Of a stretch of DNA of 64,000 bases, positions 34,990 through 45,725 are shown piece after piece. Position 1 is the stretch's first letter. Each line of letters begins with the position of its first letter. This DNA is from Coniochaeta sp. PMI_546 (lineage: Eukaryota; Ascomycota; Sordariomycetes; Coniochaetales; Coniochaetaceae), in the NCBI GenBank assembly GCA_021432605.1, contig MU271143.1, positions 2,489,277 to 2,553,276 of the forward strand, given 5' to 3'. The position numbers and the translations under genes were made by a program. Under the pieces are notes generated by a model that was not told the origin of the DNA, ran no database searches, and saw only the letters and a list, made by a program, of their open reading frames with translations.

Positions 34990-37426
34990 CTACAGCGGCG
35001 GCGCATTCGGATCCATCATGCACTGGTCCACCCTCATCAACTGCTTCCCCGACGCCTTGGCCAGCCTGATGAACTGCCTCAGGTACCCCACCGTCGTCGG
35101 GTACAGGTAGTGCATCACCACCAGGTTCCCCCCCTTGGCCAGGTCCCTCTTGAAGGCCTCCAGCTGCTTCTGCGGCGTCTTGGACTCGGCCCACAGCCAG
35201 TCCTCCACGTCGATGCTCCACTGCACAATGTACGGGTCCGGCACCCCCATCGCCTTGACCAGCCGCTGCCTCATCCGCGCCCCCTCGGTCCCGAACGGCG
35301 GCCGGAAGTACGGCGTGTGCATCCCGTCAAACACCTTCCTCACGGCCGCGATGTCGTTGTTGTACTCCCAGTCGATGCTCGCCACGTCCGGCAGCCCCTC
35401 CATCTTGGGGTGCGTGTAGCTGTGCAGCGCGATCTGGTGGCCCCGGGCCTGCATGTCCTTGTACACGTTAGACAGGTTCGTGGCCGGGTCCAGCAGCGGC
35501 AGGCCGACGGTGAAGAAGGTCACGTTGATGTTCTCGCTCTTGACGATGTCCATCACCTGCTGCGCCAGCGCCGGCTCGCCGTCGTCAATCGCAAAGGCAA
35601 AGGAGTTGGGCCGCTTACAGGCAAAGACTAGCTGGCCCGACGGCAGCTTGTCGGGCACCTTCCACCCCGCCGGGATCTGGTTCACCACCTCGACCTTGTA
35701 GAACACGGTCGGGTTCGTCGTGTAGAAGCCCTTGAAGTTGAAGCCGATGGCGCGGCTCATGTTGATGTTGAAGTGCGAGATGGGCACGTAGATGTCGTTT
35801 GTCGACGCGTACCGCGCCGCCTCGACCGAGTCCCACGTCTCGGGGTATGGCTGGATCTCCGTGTTGCACTTGGCGTTGTGCTGCTGCAGCGCGATGGAGA
35901 ACTTGTTGCTGCCGCTGTACTGGACGTGCAGATATGCGTTCTTCCACGGGTTGAAGTCGACGCACGTGTCTGTAAGCTGGGTGTTCCAGCCCAGGTCCGA
36001 GTCGTTTGTCCGGACCATCATGTAGCCGCTGCCCATCGTGACAGTCATGCCATCGTCGCCTCCATGCCATTGGCCGATCGCGTTGAGGTCGGCACCGGAT
36101 GTGAAAGAATCAAGGACGAATGCCACGCCATTTGCAGCCGGGCTGGTGCCGGCGGACACCTCTCGCTTGGCACCTGCCGGTGTTGCCGGGACCACATACT
36201 CAGAAGCCGTGCTACCGCAATAGAACGACATCGGCCCAAGTATCACCGCCCTGTTGAAGTTCGAGAAGTAAATCATCTGCAGTTTCGTGACGTCGACTCC
36301 CGTAAAGACGGAAAAGGGGAACCAATAGAGCCGCTCTGTCCCGTCAAAAGCCCAGCTGAGTTGCGCGGACGTCTTGGTGATCGTCTGAGTCGTCTGCCCA
36401 CCACACTCCGACACTGAAGTCAAAGTCACGGCGAAGGTGGTGCCGGCAGCAGCTCTTATCCGGAATGAGATACCTCCATAGACATTCTGCGCATTGACGC
36501 AGCCGAACTGGCTGTAGAAGTACGAGTCCGTACTTTTCGGGGTGAGCATCACCCTGTGGCTGTCGACCACAATCGACGCCATGGTGCCGTCGTCGCTCGT
36601 TGACTGCTGCATCGCATTGTAGTTCAAGAATGTCAGGCGCGATTGAGACTCCCAGTCATCGATCAGCAGGTTCGTGCACCCGGACGAGGTAGGCTTTGGT
36701 GTCGATACCGTTGAGGTCGGTACAACCACCGTCGGCGTCGATGTTGGAACAGGAGTCGTAGAGGCTGTGAGAAATCAGTCAACTTCGAGTTCCCGCACTC
36801 AGTCGTAGGGAGAGAACGATCCGGGCGCGTACCTGCTCCGCAGACAAACTGGATGTTGCCGATAGACCACGCAGCGACCCCATCCGAGATGAACTCGGAG
36901 AACGCAACCGCCACCACAGCATTGGGATTGACTCCATCGACAAAGGAGTCGAGGGGCAGTGTAAATTGTTGCCGTGTGCCGGTCAAGCCAGTGAGAACGT
37001 TGTAGGAGCTGGTATGAGTGGTAGCACTGCAGGTGGTTTGCGTCTGGAGCTCTACAGCAACCGACCCGTTGACAGGACCTTGTAGTGTAAACGATATGGC
37101 AGTGTATCCCTCTGTGGCGGCTGCTCGACAAACAAACGACTCGTAAAAATAGGACTCCTGGGTTTTGGGCACGAACGTAACGGAACCTCCGTTGGCGGTA
37201 CTTGAGGTGATGTATGCCATGGTTCCGTCGTCTCCACTCCGAGTCAGCTCGCCCATAGGCAAGTCACGGTGACGGGCAACTTACCGCTGGCTTGAGAAGC
37301 AAGACTATTAGTGCCATTGGGAAACAGGGCAAAGTTGTCGATCTGCAGATTCGACGTGCAGGCAGCACTTACTGCTGCGGCGCCGCATATGGCGGCCACC
37401 CAGGCGGCATGGCGGACGGACATCAT
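34990..37426 (-). CDS. Secreted CE4 polysaccharide deacetylase with repeated N-terminal modules
   Basis: Exons 37426..37285, 37231..36833 and 36764..34990 give 771 aa. A signal peptide (residues 1-22, ending AVSAAC) is followed by three related domains of about 130-180 residues. Modules 1 and 2 share SDDGTMAYI/SDDGTMASI and SYFYESFVC/SYFYSQFGC; module 3 has HGGDDGMTVTM. A Thr/Pro linker separates 1 and 2. The C-terminal NodB domain has FAIDDGEP (Asp574-Asp575), the metal motif HSYTH (His628, His632), RPPFGTEG, WSIDVEDW and VVMHY. Family members de-N-acetylate chitin or related polymers at the wall. Exon 2 (399 bp) is phase 1-1 and carries most of module 1. The Asp-Asp pair is in an AIDDG context in place of the usual TFDDG. 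Confidence 0.9.
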
Positions 37427-39893
37427 CGTTGACAGCAGCTGAATGACGTTGAGTCGTGACCCCCTTTGCCAGTCGTGGAGATGTGACGGAGCCTGCGACA
37501 GGTATATAAAGCGGTGCCCAGCTCTCGAAGCGGCAGACCAAGAGATTTGACGACGACATGAATCCGGGGAAATCCAGGATTCTGATGCATGGCAATATGA
37601 AGTGAATGTGAATATCACAGAGACATGGTCACTTAATCTGCGGGTGCGAACGCGGCACTTGACGGTTCGTAGACAAGGGCCTGCTTTCCAGCCTTGAGGA
37701 CAGGTCCCCCAGGTGAGGTGGAAGTCGTGGAACTTTCCACGAGAGCAAAATATCCAAAGTGATGTTGTGGATAGCTTACGAAACAAGCCATGATGCTCAC
37801 CGTACATGTTAATTTCGACGAATGTGGTGATAGTAGGGGCTAAATTCATGGAAGCAAGCCAAGTCCTCCGATTCAATCACAGACGCAGCTTTCGTCGGCA
37901 ATATTGACCGTGATATGATCTGTCTGGACTGGGGTAGGAGAATCCGATGATCTGGTCCAAGTCTTGGCATTCTTCCAGATTCAAACCCAGTGCCCTCATC
38001 TCGCCTCTCGGACATCGACGGGCTCGCGGCATGCCCAAGTCACTCGATCAAAGGCCCGGGCTTCGACGGCAGACAGATGAGGGTCCGGAGATCGGCAAGA
38101 TCCAAGACGAACACCGTCTTACTTGAAGTGCCGACACTAATGAGAATGTGACTGTAACTTGTAACGTGGAGAAGAAGGAGCTTGATGTGAGTGGTGATAG
38201 ATTCACCGTGGGTCAAAAGGCTGCATGATGGGGTCAAGCGTGTTCGCAACAATCCACTCAGACCACGAGGCGCGCGCCAGCTCAGAGCTCAAGGCGGAGA
38301 CGAGGGCCGACAGCCAGCACCAAAGGGAACACACAGTCCTGAGAGAACAGTAAAGAGACGAGTGTGGACCACGGAAGTAGTAGATCCAGTGAGGCTATTT
38401 AGCCTCGAGAGATTCGTCAATGCCAAGGTACGACACGACACGCCATGGCGGAAGCACAAGGATGAGGAGGCATCCTGAGATCGACGTGACCTTTTGGTAG
38501 TCCTGATGCTACCAGAAGCTCCTGACGCAGAGACACGAGAAATCAGGACGACTGTCTGGCACCCAACTGAACAGAAGCTATGACAAGTAATCCACGACTG
38601 GCACTGTCGCTGTTGTTGGTGCAGCAGGTACCATAGTATGCTTGACGGCCGAAGTCGTGAGATATTCGATGATCGAAAAGTATCAGATTAAACCCAATGC
38701 GGAGAAGCGTCGGCACATAGACAAGGCAAAAGTCTTGGCATTACCCGTCCCAGCCCATCGCAAAGTTGTTTCAATCAAAGCATGGTCACCTCTAACCACC
38801 ATCTCAGCCCGTTGCATCAAGTTCCCTCAGAGTCTAGGCTGCTGCAGGTACAATATCTAGCCGACCAAGCGAGCCACCCTTCTCACTGGCCCTGCAATAT
38901 CGACGACAGTCTAACCAGTACGTAAGCCCATTCCGGCACTGTCAGATTGGTGGAAATGGACTTTTGTTTCTGCAAGATGAGAAGACGTGCGTGTGTTGGC
39001 GCCGCAAGCGACCAGCAGCCCAATGTCATTCATATAGGCCTATATGCTGTGTCTACCTCACCTTACACAGCTTCTGAGATCACACGTTGCAGCGCCCGTG
39101 CCGACGAGCAGAATTTTCCTTCTTGTCTGCGCCTCGCATCTCGAACAGGTCTCTACCAGACGGTGATGTTAGCTGGGCATTACGTGGTCTCTCTGCCGCT
39201 GCCGAATGGCTCCAACCCCAAGCATCACTACACATATTCAGCCGGAAGGGCTAAAGTACCAAATTTCTTCTCTTGGAACAAGTAAAAAACACCTGGAAAA
39301 CTATCGTAGGACCAATCAAGGCTTCATTCCAAGCCGGGCCAAGAATTATGCCCGACTGCTCTGAATGGCAGATGTCGTGATATTTCATAAATCTGTCATC
39401 AGTCACTCGGAAACGATTATGGTCATCCTGAAGTGAACATCGACGTCGTAGGAAACCGGAAAGGCCTGCCTCACAGCATTGTCACTGGGGCTGAGTTAGG
39501 TTGTCTATCAAAGATGTCTCGATTCTGCTGATCATCCAAACCAGTGCCTCGGCATTCTATCGCATCATTGCATCGGGGGAAGTGAAGATGCAGAAGGTTC
39601 ACGCTTTTGGAATCATGTTCACCAAGCAAAATCCAAAGGTCGACCAAGGGCTCACCCATCCTCTTCTACCGCTATCAGGTATCGCAAGTGCCATGGTCCA
39701 GGGCATAAAATACTTCGATCACAGTGACAAGTTGTCATGTACGACTTGAACAGCAAGCTTGAAAGGTAACGCGATCAATGTTCTACCGACGCTGTACTAT
39801 AATTTGAATGCCCATCATCTATGTCTTCTCTTATCCAGTCCCTGTTCTCCCAGTCATACATCGTCCTCCACTCCTCTGCAACATCTTTCTACC
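37427..39893. other. Long intergenic region, no supported gene
   Basis: About 2.5 kb between the deacetylase start and the stop of the small secreted-protein gene. Frames up to 210 codons are present near the deacetylase start but they overlap its first exon and promoter. The rest have no recognisable product, splice continuity or repeats. Confidence 0.5.
37502..37511 (-). promoter_or_regulatory. TATA box of the deacetylase gene
   Basis: On the minus strand the sequence reads CTTTATATAC about 76-85 nt before the ATG at 37426, a usual distance for a fungal TATA element plus a short leader. Confidence 0.55.
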
Positions 39894-40426
39894 TTAGAGC
39901 ACGGCAATGGCCTGCAAATCACCAATGACAAACTCGGTCGGACCCTCGTAAGCCTGGACAGTGCCAGTCGGGATCTGGGTGTTGGTCCACACAATCTCGC
40001 TGTCGGGAACGAAGTGCGTGCCCGTCAGGTTGCGGCCGGCGTCGTAGCCCCAGTTGACCTCGAGGTTGGCGCCGCCGTCGACATGGGTGAAGGAGAAGGA
40101 CACGCTGTTGTCGTCGCAGGCTGTTGGGGCGAGGTCGGGAATCACTTGGTAGGAGAGGGCGGTCGCGCCGCAGACGACGGACTTGGAGGGGCTGACGGTC
40201 ACGTTGAGGTTGAAGCTGAAGATTAGGGTCAGTACACTACTGGATCTGTGGGGTGTGGACTGGAGGGGACTGGAGGGACGAGGACTTACTAGCATTGGGA
40301 GGAGTGAGGCACGCAGCCGGCGTTGAAACCCGTAACATCGAACTCGGTCGAGGTCTGCCTGGTGTCTAAGGGAGCGGCCGAGGCGGCGGAGAGGAGAGTA
40401 AGAGCTGCGAGGACGAACGACTTCAT
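39894..40426 (-). CDS. Small secreted cysteine-containing protein
   Basis: Exons 40426..40290 and 40215..39894 (GTAAGT donor, CTGACCCTAAT branch region, TTCAG acceptor) give 152 aa. A signal peptide, MKSFVLAALTLLSAASA, is followed by PLDTRQ, which could be a Kex2-like site. The mature part has four Cys: FNAGCVPHSSQC, SVVCGATALSY and APTACDDNSVSF. The FxAxCxPHSxQC motif is common in fungal secreted proteins sometimes annotated as hypersensitive-response-inducing or AA1-like. It is likely an apoplastic or surface protein and an effector candidate. No enzyme motif is visible; the function is unknown. It has a good TATA box. Confidence 0.85.
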
Positions 40427-41272
40427 GTTGGGTAAGAGTCTAGAGGCTTGGTGAAGACTTGGAATGTCTGAAATGTTGATGATAGTGGTTTAGTTGTATG
40501 TTCTGCTGGATCTGGATATCTATCTGATGCTGGAATGCTCATCTGGGTGAGAAGACTTCTCTCTCCATGGCGATCTTGGTCGACTTTATATAGGATCCTC
40601 CACGATGTCATTGCCACACCAAGAGACCCAGCGACAAGACGGGCTCCACGACACAAATCACAGCCATGACTTTCTGATCCTCACCTCAGCCTCGTGTTCT
40701 CGCCTTGTTACACTATTCTACAGACATCATTCATGTCCTTAGCAATTACGAGCGAGATGATCAACATGGCCGTGTACCTCCCAGAGTAACGCCGTGGACA
40801 TTATGACCGCTTCGCCAAGCATCCAGTCCCAGTGCAAGACGAGGTTCTACCACCTTAGACACCTCTTGACAAAAACATATTTAGAAAGGGAGAGAATGAC
40901 CCAGTGGGCATCAGACTGAATACGAGAAACACCCAACCCCACAATGACGGGGGCTTCAGGGGGGGCCTTAGTGCAGAGTGTTGCCTCATTGGGCTGACAA
41001 ACGCAACGTTACTGGCCACGGGAGCGAGGATCTGACAGCGCGATCGGCGCCACACCCGGCACCCGTAGCCGCCTAAGCTCTACTGAGCGAGCTTTCGAAT
41101 ACGACCTGTCTGGGGAAACCAAGGTTCATACTGTTTGTGTGACATCATGCCGTCTAATTCTCCGGCTATGCAAGCGTCCCACTTCAACTACTGTGGTAGT
41201 GAATGGCTATGCCACAACCGAGTGTCTGCTTGAACATCGCCGCGCTCGTACCTAGAACCACTAACCCCTAGT
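40427..41272. other. Intergenic region, secreted-protein promoter to ORC4 stop
   Basis: About 850 bp. Apart from the TATA element I see nothing recognisable. Confidence 0.5.
40584..40593 (-). promoter_or_regulatory. TATA box of the small secreted-protein gene
   Basis: Minus-strand CCTATATAAAG about 160 nt upstream of the start codon. Confidence 0.6.
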
Positions 41273-44200
41273 CTAAATCTCCCGACACCACCGCCCCAGC
41301 ACCTGATTGAGCTTGACACACCCCGGAATCTCCTCGAGCGCGACATCAACCTTCCACATCTTGCCCTCTAGGCCCGCGCCGGCAGCGGCTGCTCCTCCTC
41401 CTCCGCCGCCCCGGCCCGCGAGCCCGGCGGGCACCAAGAGGCCGAGGGTGACGAGCCTCTCCCAGCTGACGCCCGCGACGCCGCGGCCCCACACCCTCGC
41501 CCCGCCGCCGAGGGCCAGCAGACCGGAGCTGGCGGACTGCACGCGCTGCCTGCCCATCAGGGACGTGTACTCGTCGTACGCCATGGCGAAGTTGACCGTG
41601 TCTGTGTGGGCGACGATGTCCAGCCGCGCTGCGGCGATGAGCAGGGACAGGTCGAGGTCTGAGAGGGACGGGAGGAGGTGCAGTTTGGAGTCCGGCGCCT
41701 CGAGGGTGAAGCCGGTGGCATCATTGGTGAAATGGGACTGCAGAGAGGGGGCGGCGGGCGAGAGGGAGGCGAGGGGGATGATGCATGATGTTAGGAAGGC
41801 CGGGACGGATTTGCTCGAGTGGAAGTGGTATTCCAGGTGGTCTTGGAATGCTGGGTCCTTGTGCAGGGCCTGATCGCTGTGTTAGCCAGGTGAGATTTTC
41901 ATTTGCTCAAGAAAGGGGTGGACGAACCGTGATCATCTGGTCCCACCAAACCAGGAATGCGCCGAAACCTTCCTGAGCGGTGGCAACTCCATCTTCCTTC
42001 AACCGGTCCTTCTCTATGTGTAGGCCCTGCTTGCATATACTCCAGAACTCTGGCAGGCTTTTTGCTAGCGATAGGTAGACGTATCTGTGGCTGAACCGGC
42101 TCTTGACGCGCTTCTCGAGACTCTCCACGACATCGATGCGCGTGGTAAGTCCGAGGACTGCGATGGGCGCCTTTCTTGCTTGCGCAATATCGAAGAGGTT
42201 GTAGAGCAGTGTCTGCCTCGCATGTGTGGCGAAGAGGTCGAACTCGTCGATGATGAATATGACCGATTTGGAAGTCACGCCTTGCTGTGACTCCAGAATC
42301 TCGGAAGGATGTGATAACACGGCGAGAAGTGAGGCCAATGTATCGGCGTAGTTGTTGGTCTTGAAAAGGTTAGGCGGGCGTTATACGACTAAAATCAAAA
42401 AGAGCTTACCCTGTTTATGAGATCATCCTCGACATCCATCTCCTTTCCCAACTGACGCCAGATCTCCTTCAAAGCGATCTTGTCGTCAGTGTGAATGAAG
42501 CCGTTCAGCCTCACGACGTGAAACTCGTCCTGGTGATCTGTTGACATCTTGGCCACGATTGATTCTACCAGCTGTGAAGGGTTCAGTCAAGTCCACAGTC
42601 AGAGGTGATATTTTTTGGGACTTACCGTAGTCTTCCCCGACCCTCTGGCACCAATGACTAGCATAGAATTGCCTTCGCCGGCTAAGACTGTTTGCTCGAC
42701 AAGCTGGAAGGCTTTCTCGTAGGCATCATCCTGTCCTTGAAGCGGTATTCTCCTCCGGCCAGTGCAGCGGTCTATCAGTAGTCTTTGCATGAGCCGTAGG
42801 TGCTGTTCGAAACCCGGTATATCGGGCGCTTGCTCAGCCTTCTTTGCAGATGGGAAGGAAGATTTGCCCTGGTCGATGGCCCGCGAAATGAGCGCATCAT
42901 CCTGCGAGCAAGTCCGGCAAAGCCAGTCTCCCTCTGGTATGTTGGGAACGTTGTAGCACTTCTGATGCACAGCCATATCGCAACCGTCGCAAAAGATGAT
43001 CTCATTCGGCGGCTTCGAGTCCGGCTTCCTGCAGATCGAACAGACTTCCTCGTCCTCTTCTTCGTCCTCACCCTCTTGCATCTGGGTGTCGCCGTCCTGG
43101 TCAACAACAGTCTCATCGTCGCTTACTTCAGCTGCGACGGTCTTGGCCAACTCCTTTGGTGACTTGACGGCTTTCCTACCCGTGGACTTGGATGGCAAGT
43201 CCTCGAAGAAGACTTCTTGCCCCTTGTTGCCGTCACTATTGAAGGCCACGCTCTTCCGTGTTCGCGGGGTGCCATCCTTCCTCGAGGGGGTCAAAATGCC
43301 CTTCAGTTTGGGAGTCTCACCACCCTGTTCTTTGTTCGCATGCCGTTTGCGTCCGCCGGGCGTCACGTTCGGGGCCGAAGGCTCGCGTTCAGTTTGTTTA
43401 CGCCCAGCCGATGTCTCTGGAGCTGGACCACTGGGAAGGGGCAGCCCTCTTGTCCCAGCTCGTCGAAGTTCCCAAATGGAGGGCTTCTTCGTCAGTTTCA
43501 CAACCGGCGCAGAGCCACGAGCGAGCTCTGTCTCCTCGTTCTCAGCGGCTTTAACTGACTTTTTCCTGCTTCTCGATGCTGGAGCGTTTACTGCAGCCTT
43601 CGAGCCCTTGGCCGTAGCGGTTGCGAGCTCCTCATGAGCGGTGTCTGATGATCTGAACTCCTGTGCCTTACTTGGCCTTCCTCTTCGTTTAGGTGCCGAG
43701 CCATCGATCATACTGGACGCCAGCTCGTCCTCTTGGAGCTTTGAGCTTTCATTTTCGCTGTCCTTCGCTGGCCTTCCTCTTTTCCTGGTTGTAGAGCTCT
43801 TGGCCGACGGTTGATCCGCTGTTCGTTCTGGAGACTGCATCTTCTCGACAACGGGCGTCGAGAGCTCATCATCGGACTCGGGCACATCGTAGATGCTGCG
43901 AGCGGCTCGAACGGCAGTCGAACGTCGAGGCTTCTTCGTAGGGGTGGTAGTCTGTGGTTGCGCTTCATCGCCAGAAACCGGGGGGTCATACACAGAATTG
44001 CCCTTTTTTGCAACGAGAGCACCCTCTTTCTCGGAAGCAATCCTGGCGCGTCGCCCTGTAGAAGCTGCTGCACTTGCGGTCGTGGCATCGGCAGCCGTAG
44101 GAGTCGCAGCTAGCCGCGCTTTCTTTCCCGAAGGCAGGTCATCGGTATTGGCCGATCGAGTCCTCTTCCTTGTCGTCCCGGTTGCTTCATTTGGAGGCAT
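41273..44200 (-). CDS. ORC4: Origin recognition complex subunit 4 with AT-hooks and PHD finger
   Basis: Exons 44200..42626, 42571..42410, 42359..41928 and 41869..41273 give 921 aa, far longer than yeast Orc4 (about 530). The N-terminal 380 residues are basic and disordered with two AT-hooks, RKRGRPAK (139-146) and KRRGRPSK (171-178). A PHD finger follows (from Cys387: CSICRKPDSKPPNEIIFCDG, CDMAVHQKCYNVP, WLCRTC). The AAA+ domain begins near 460: Walker A GARGSGKT (about 517-524), Walker B VIFIIDEFDLF, then sensor-like LGLTTRIDVVE. The winged-helix C-terminus ends VDVALEEIPGCV and WCREI, typical of Orc4. The protein marks replication origins in chromatin. The reader modules suggest histone- or DNA-directed targeting. 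All junctions are phase 0. Confidence 0.9.
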
Positions 44201-45725
44201 AGTCTGCTCGAGGAACTGCTCATGCAATTGTCACACTTTGCGGTGTGATGACGGAGCAATGGGCCAGGGTTTGTGACAGCCTTTGTCGATTGAATCGGTG
44301 TTAATGCTGGCTCGTGCTCTAAACCAGAAACACGGTTTGACGCGTTGGCGACGCGCAAGGAAGACCAACGCGTAAAGTGGAAGTTAGAATCACATGATTG
44401 CGTACCGGTAGCGATTAAACGCCTCCACAATTCTTCTCCGGCTCTTAAGTTCACTAGGTTGTTTGTCTTCAATCCCTGATTCCACTGTTTCAATTCCTCA
44501 GCTCATGACGACTACGACAGTGAAACCACACAATTTCGTTCCTCCTCGTCATACATGTTGCAGATCAAGCTGTGTCGTAGGATTGTCGCTATAATACATA
44601 TTTTTGCCTGACTGCCTGCATGGCTGCATAGCTGAACATCTACACTGACTGACGGCCTTGGGGGGCTGAACCTGGTGCCAAAAACGATCACTTACGAGGT
44701 GGCCAATGAGAGAAAGGACTGTTTATAGATTCAACTTACTCATCGTCCAGATCCTGAAGGCCAAGCCTTCGTCGCTCCTTTCCGCAAATGAGAGACGAGA
44801 TAATTGCCTTATCGTTTGCTGATGTGAGCGCAGGGCCCTGATCCTTCGACGATCCCCAGACCCGAAGCTGCAGCTCGCTTGTGAGGTCGTTGTCCGTGCA
44901 GTCGTGCAACGGTGCAAGTGTTGGAGACAAACGCATTGACGATGTGGTCTCTATTCAGCTGGTTTATTCGTTAGTCTGCCTGGTTTCAAGGACTGTGAAC
45001 CAAGACGTGGTCGTCCCTTTGCCCTGATGCTAGCTGCTGCTTGGCACTGGAGCTTCTAATCTCACGCAATCGCTCAGTCGCCAGTATTCATTCCACTATC
45101 GCTCGGTGCTGGCGTGCGTCTGCTTTCAAGGTGGCCGGCATGGTAAAGCCTGCCCATTTCGCAACATGCAGACTCGTCGTCGCTGCTGTGGACGGCTCTG
45201 GCTTGCTAGCGTTGAGCGAACTATCACCATTGCTGAGATTTGAAACCCCATAACGGTGTGTGAATCGTCTGACAACCGGGGACCGGACCGTTGGCCAAAG
45301 CACTAGAAGTCGTGCTAGGGCTGGATCAGCCGCAGAAATCACCCCGTCCAGCGCATGCACGAGCCTGCATCGCTTCCCCTTCACTCGGGGGTAGGAGGAG
45401 CTACACCCAAGTCTGTCTAGCTTCCCCTGACTTGATTGGACATGTTCGACCTCTCCGTGACCCCTTTCATATCCTGGCTACCAAGCGTACTTCTCACTGG
45501 TTTCCTGCCGTTAGCAGCATTCTGCTGGGAGCCAACATCTGACTTCCCTTAAATCTCATATAAGGCCATGATGATGTGCTAAAGTTTCCAGGGGTCGACC
45601 CTGTGTGGCTTTTCTTTATAATCAAGGCTGAGCTGACTGATACTCGTTCGTTCTCTTCTCGTGGTTTATTGTTGACGGGTAACGAGTCTGGCCAGGCAGA
45701 CTCTCACCTAGAGGTCTAGTTCAAC
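44201..45725. other. Intergenic region between divergent ORC4 and LtrA-like genes
   Basis: About 1.5 kb. A 66-codon minus frame (44936-44736) starts with ATG but lacks homology. CATATAAGG near 45557 and TTTATAATC near 45613 are possible TATA elements for the right-hand gene. No other feature seen. Confidence 0.45.

Noticed and set aside
44736-44936. 66-codon minus-strand frame starting with ATG
   Set aside because: No Cys pattern, signal peptide or homology; could be real but cannot be supported.
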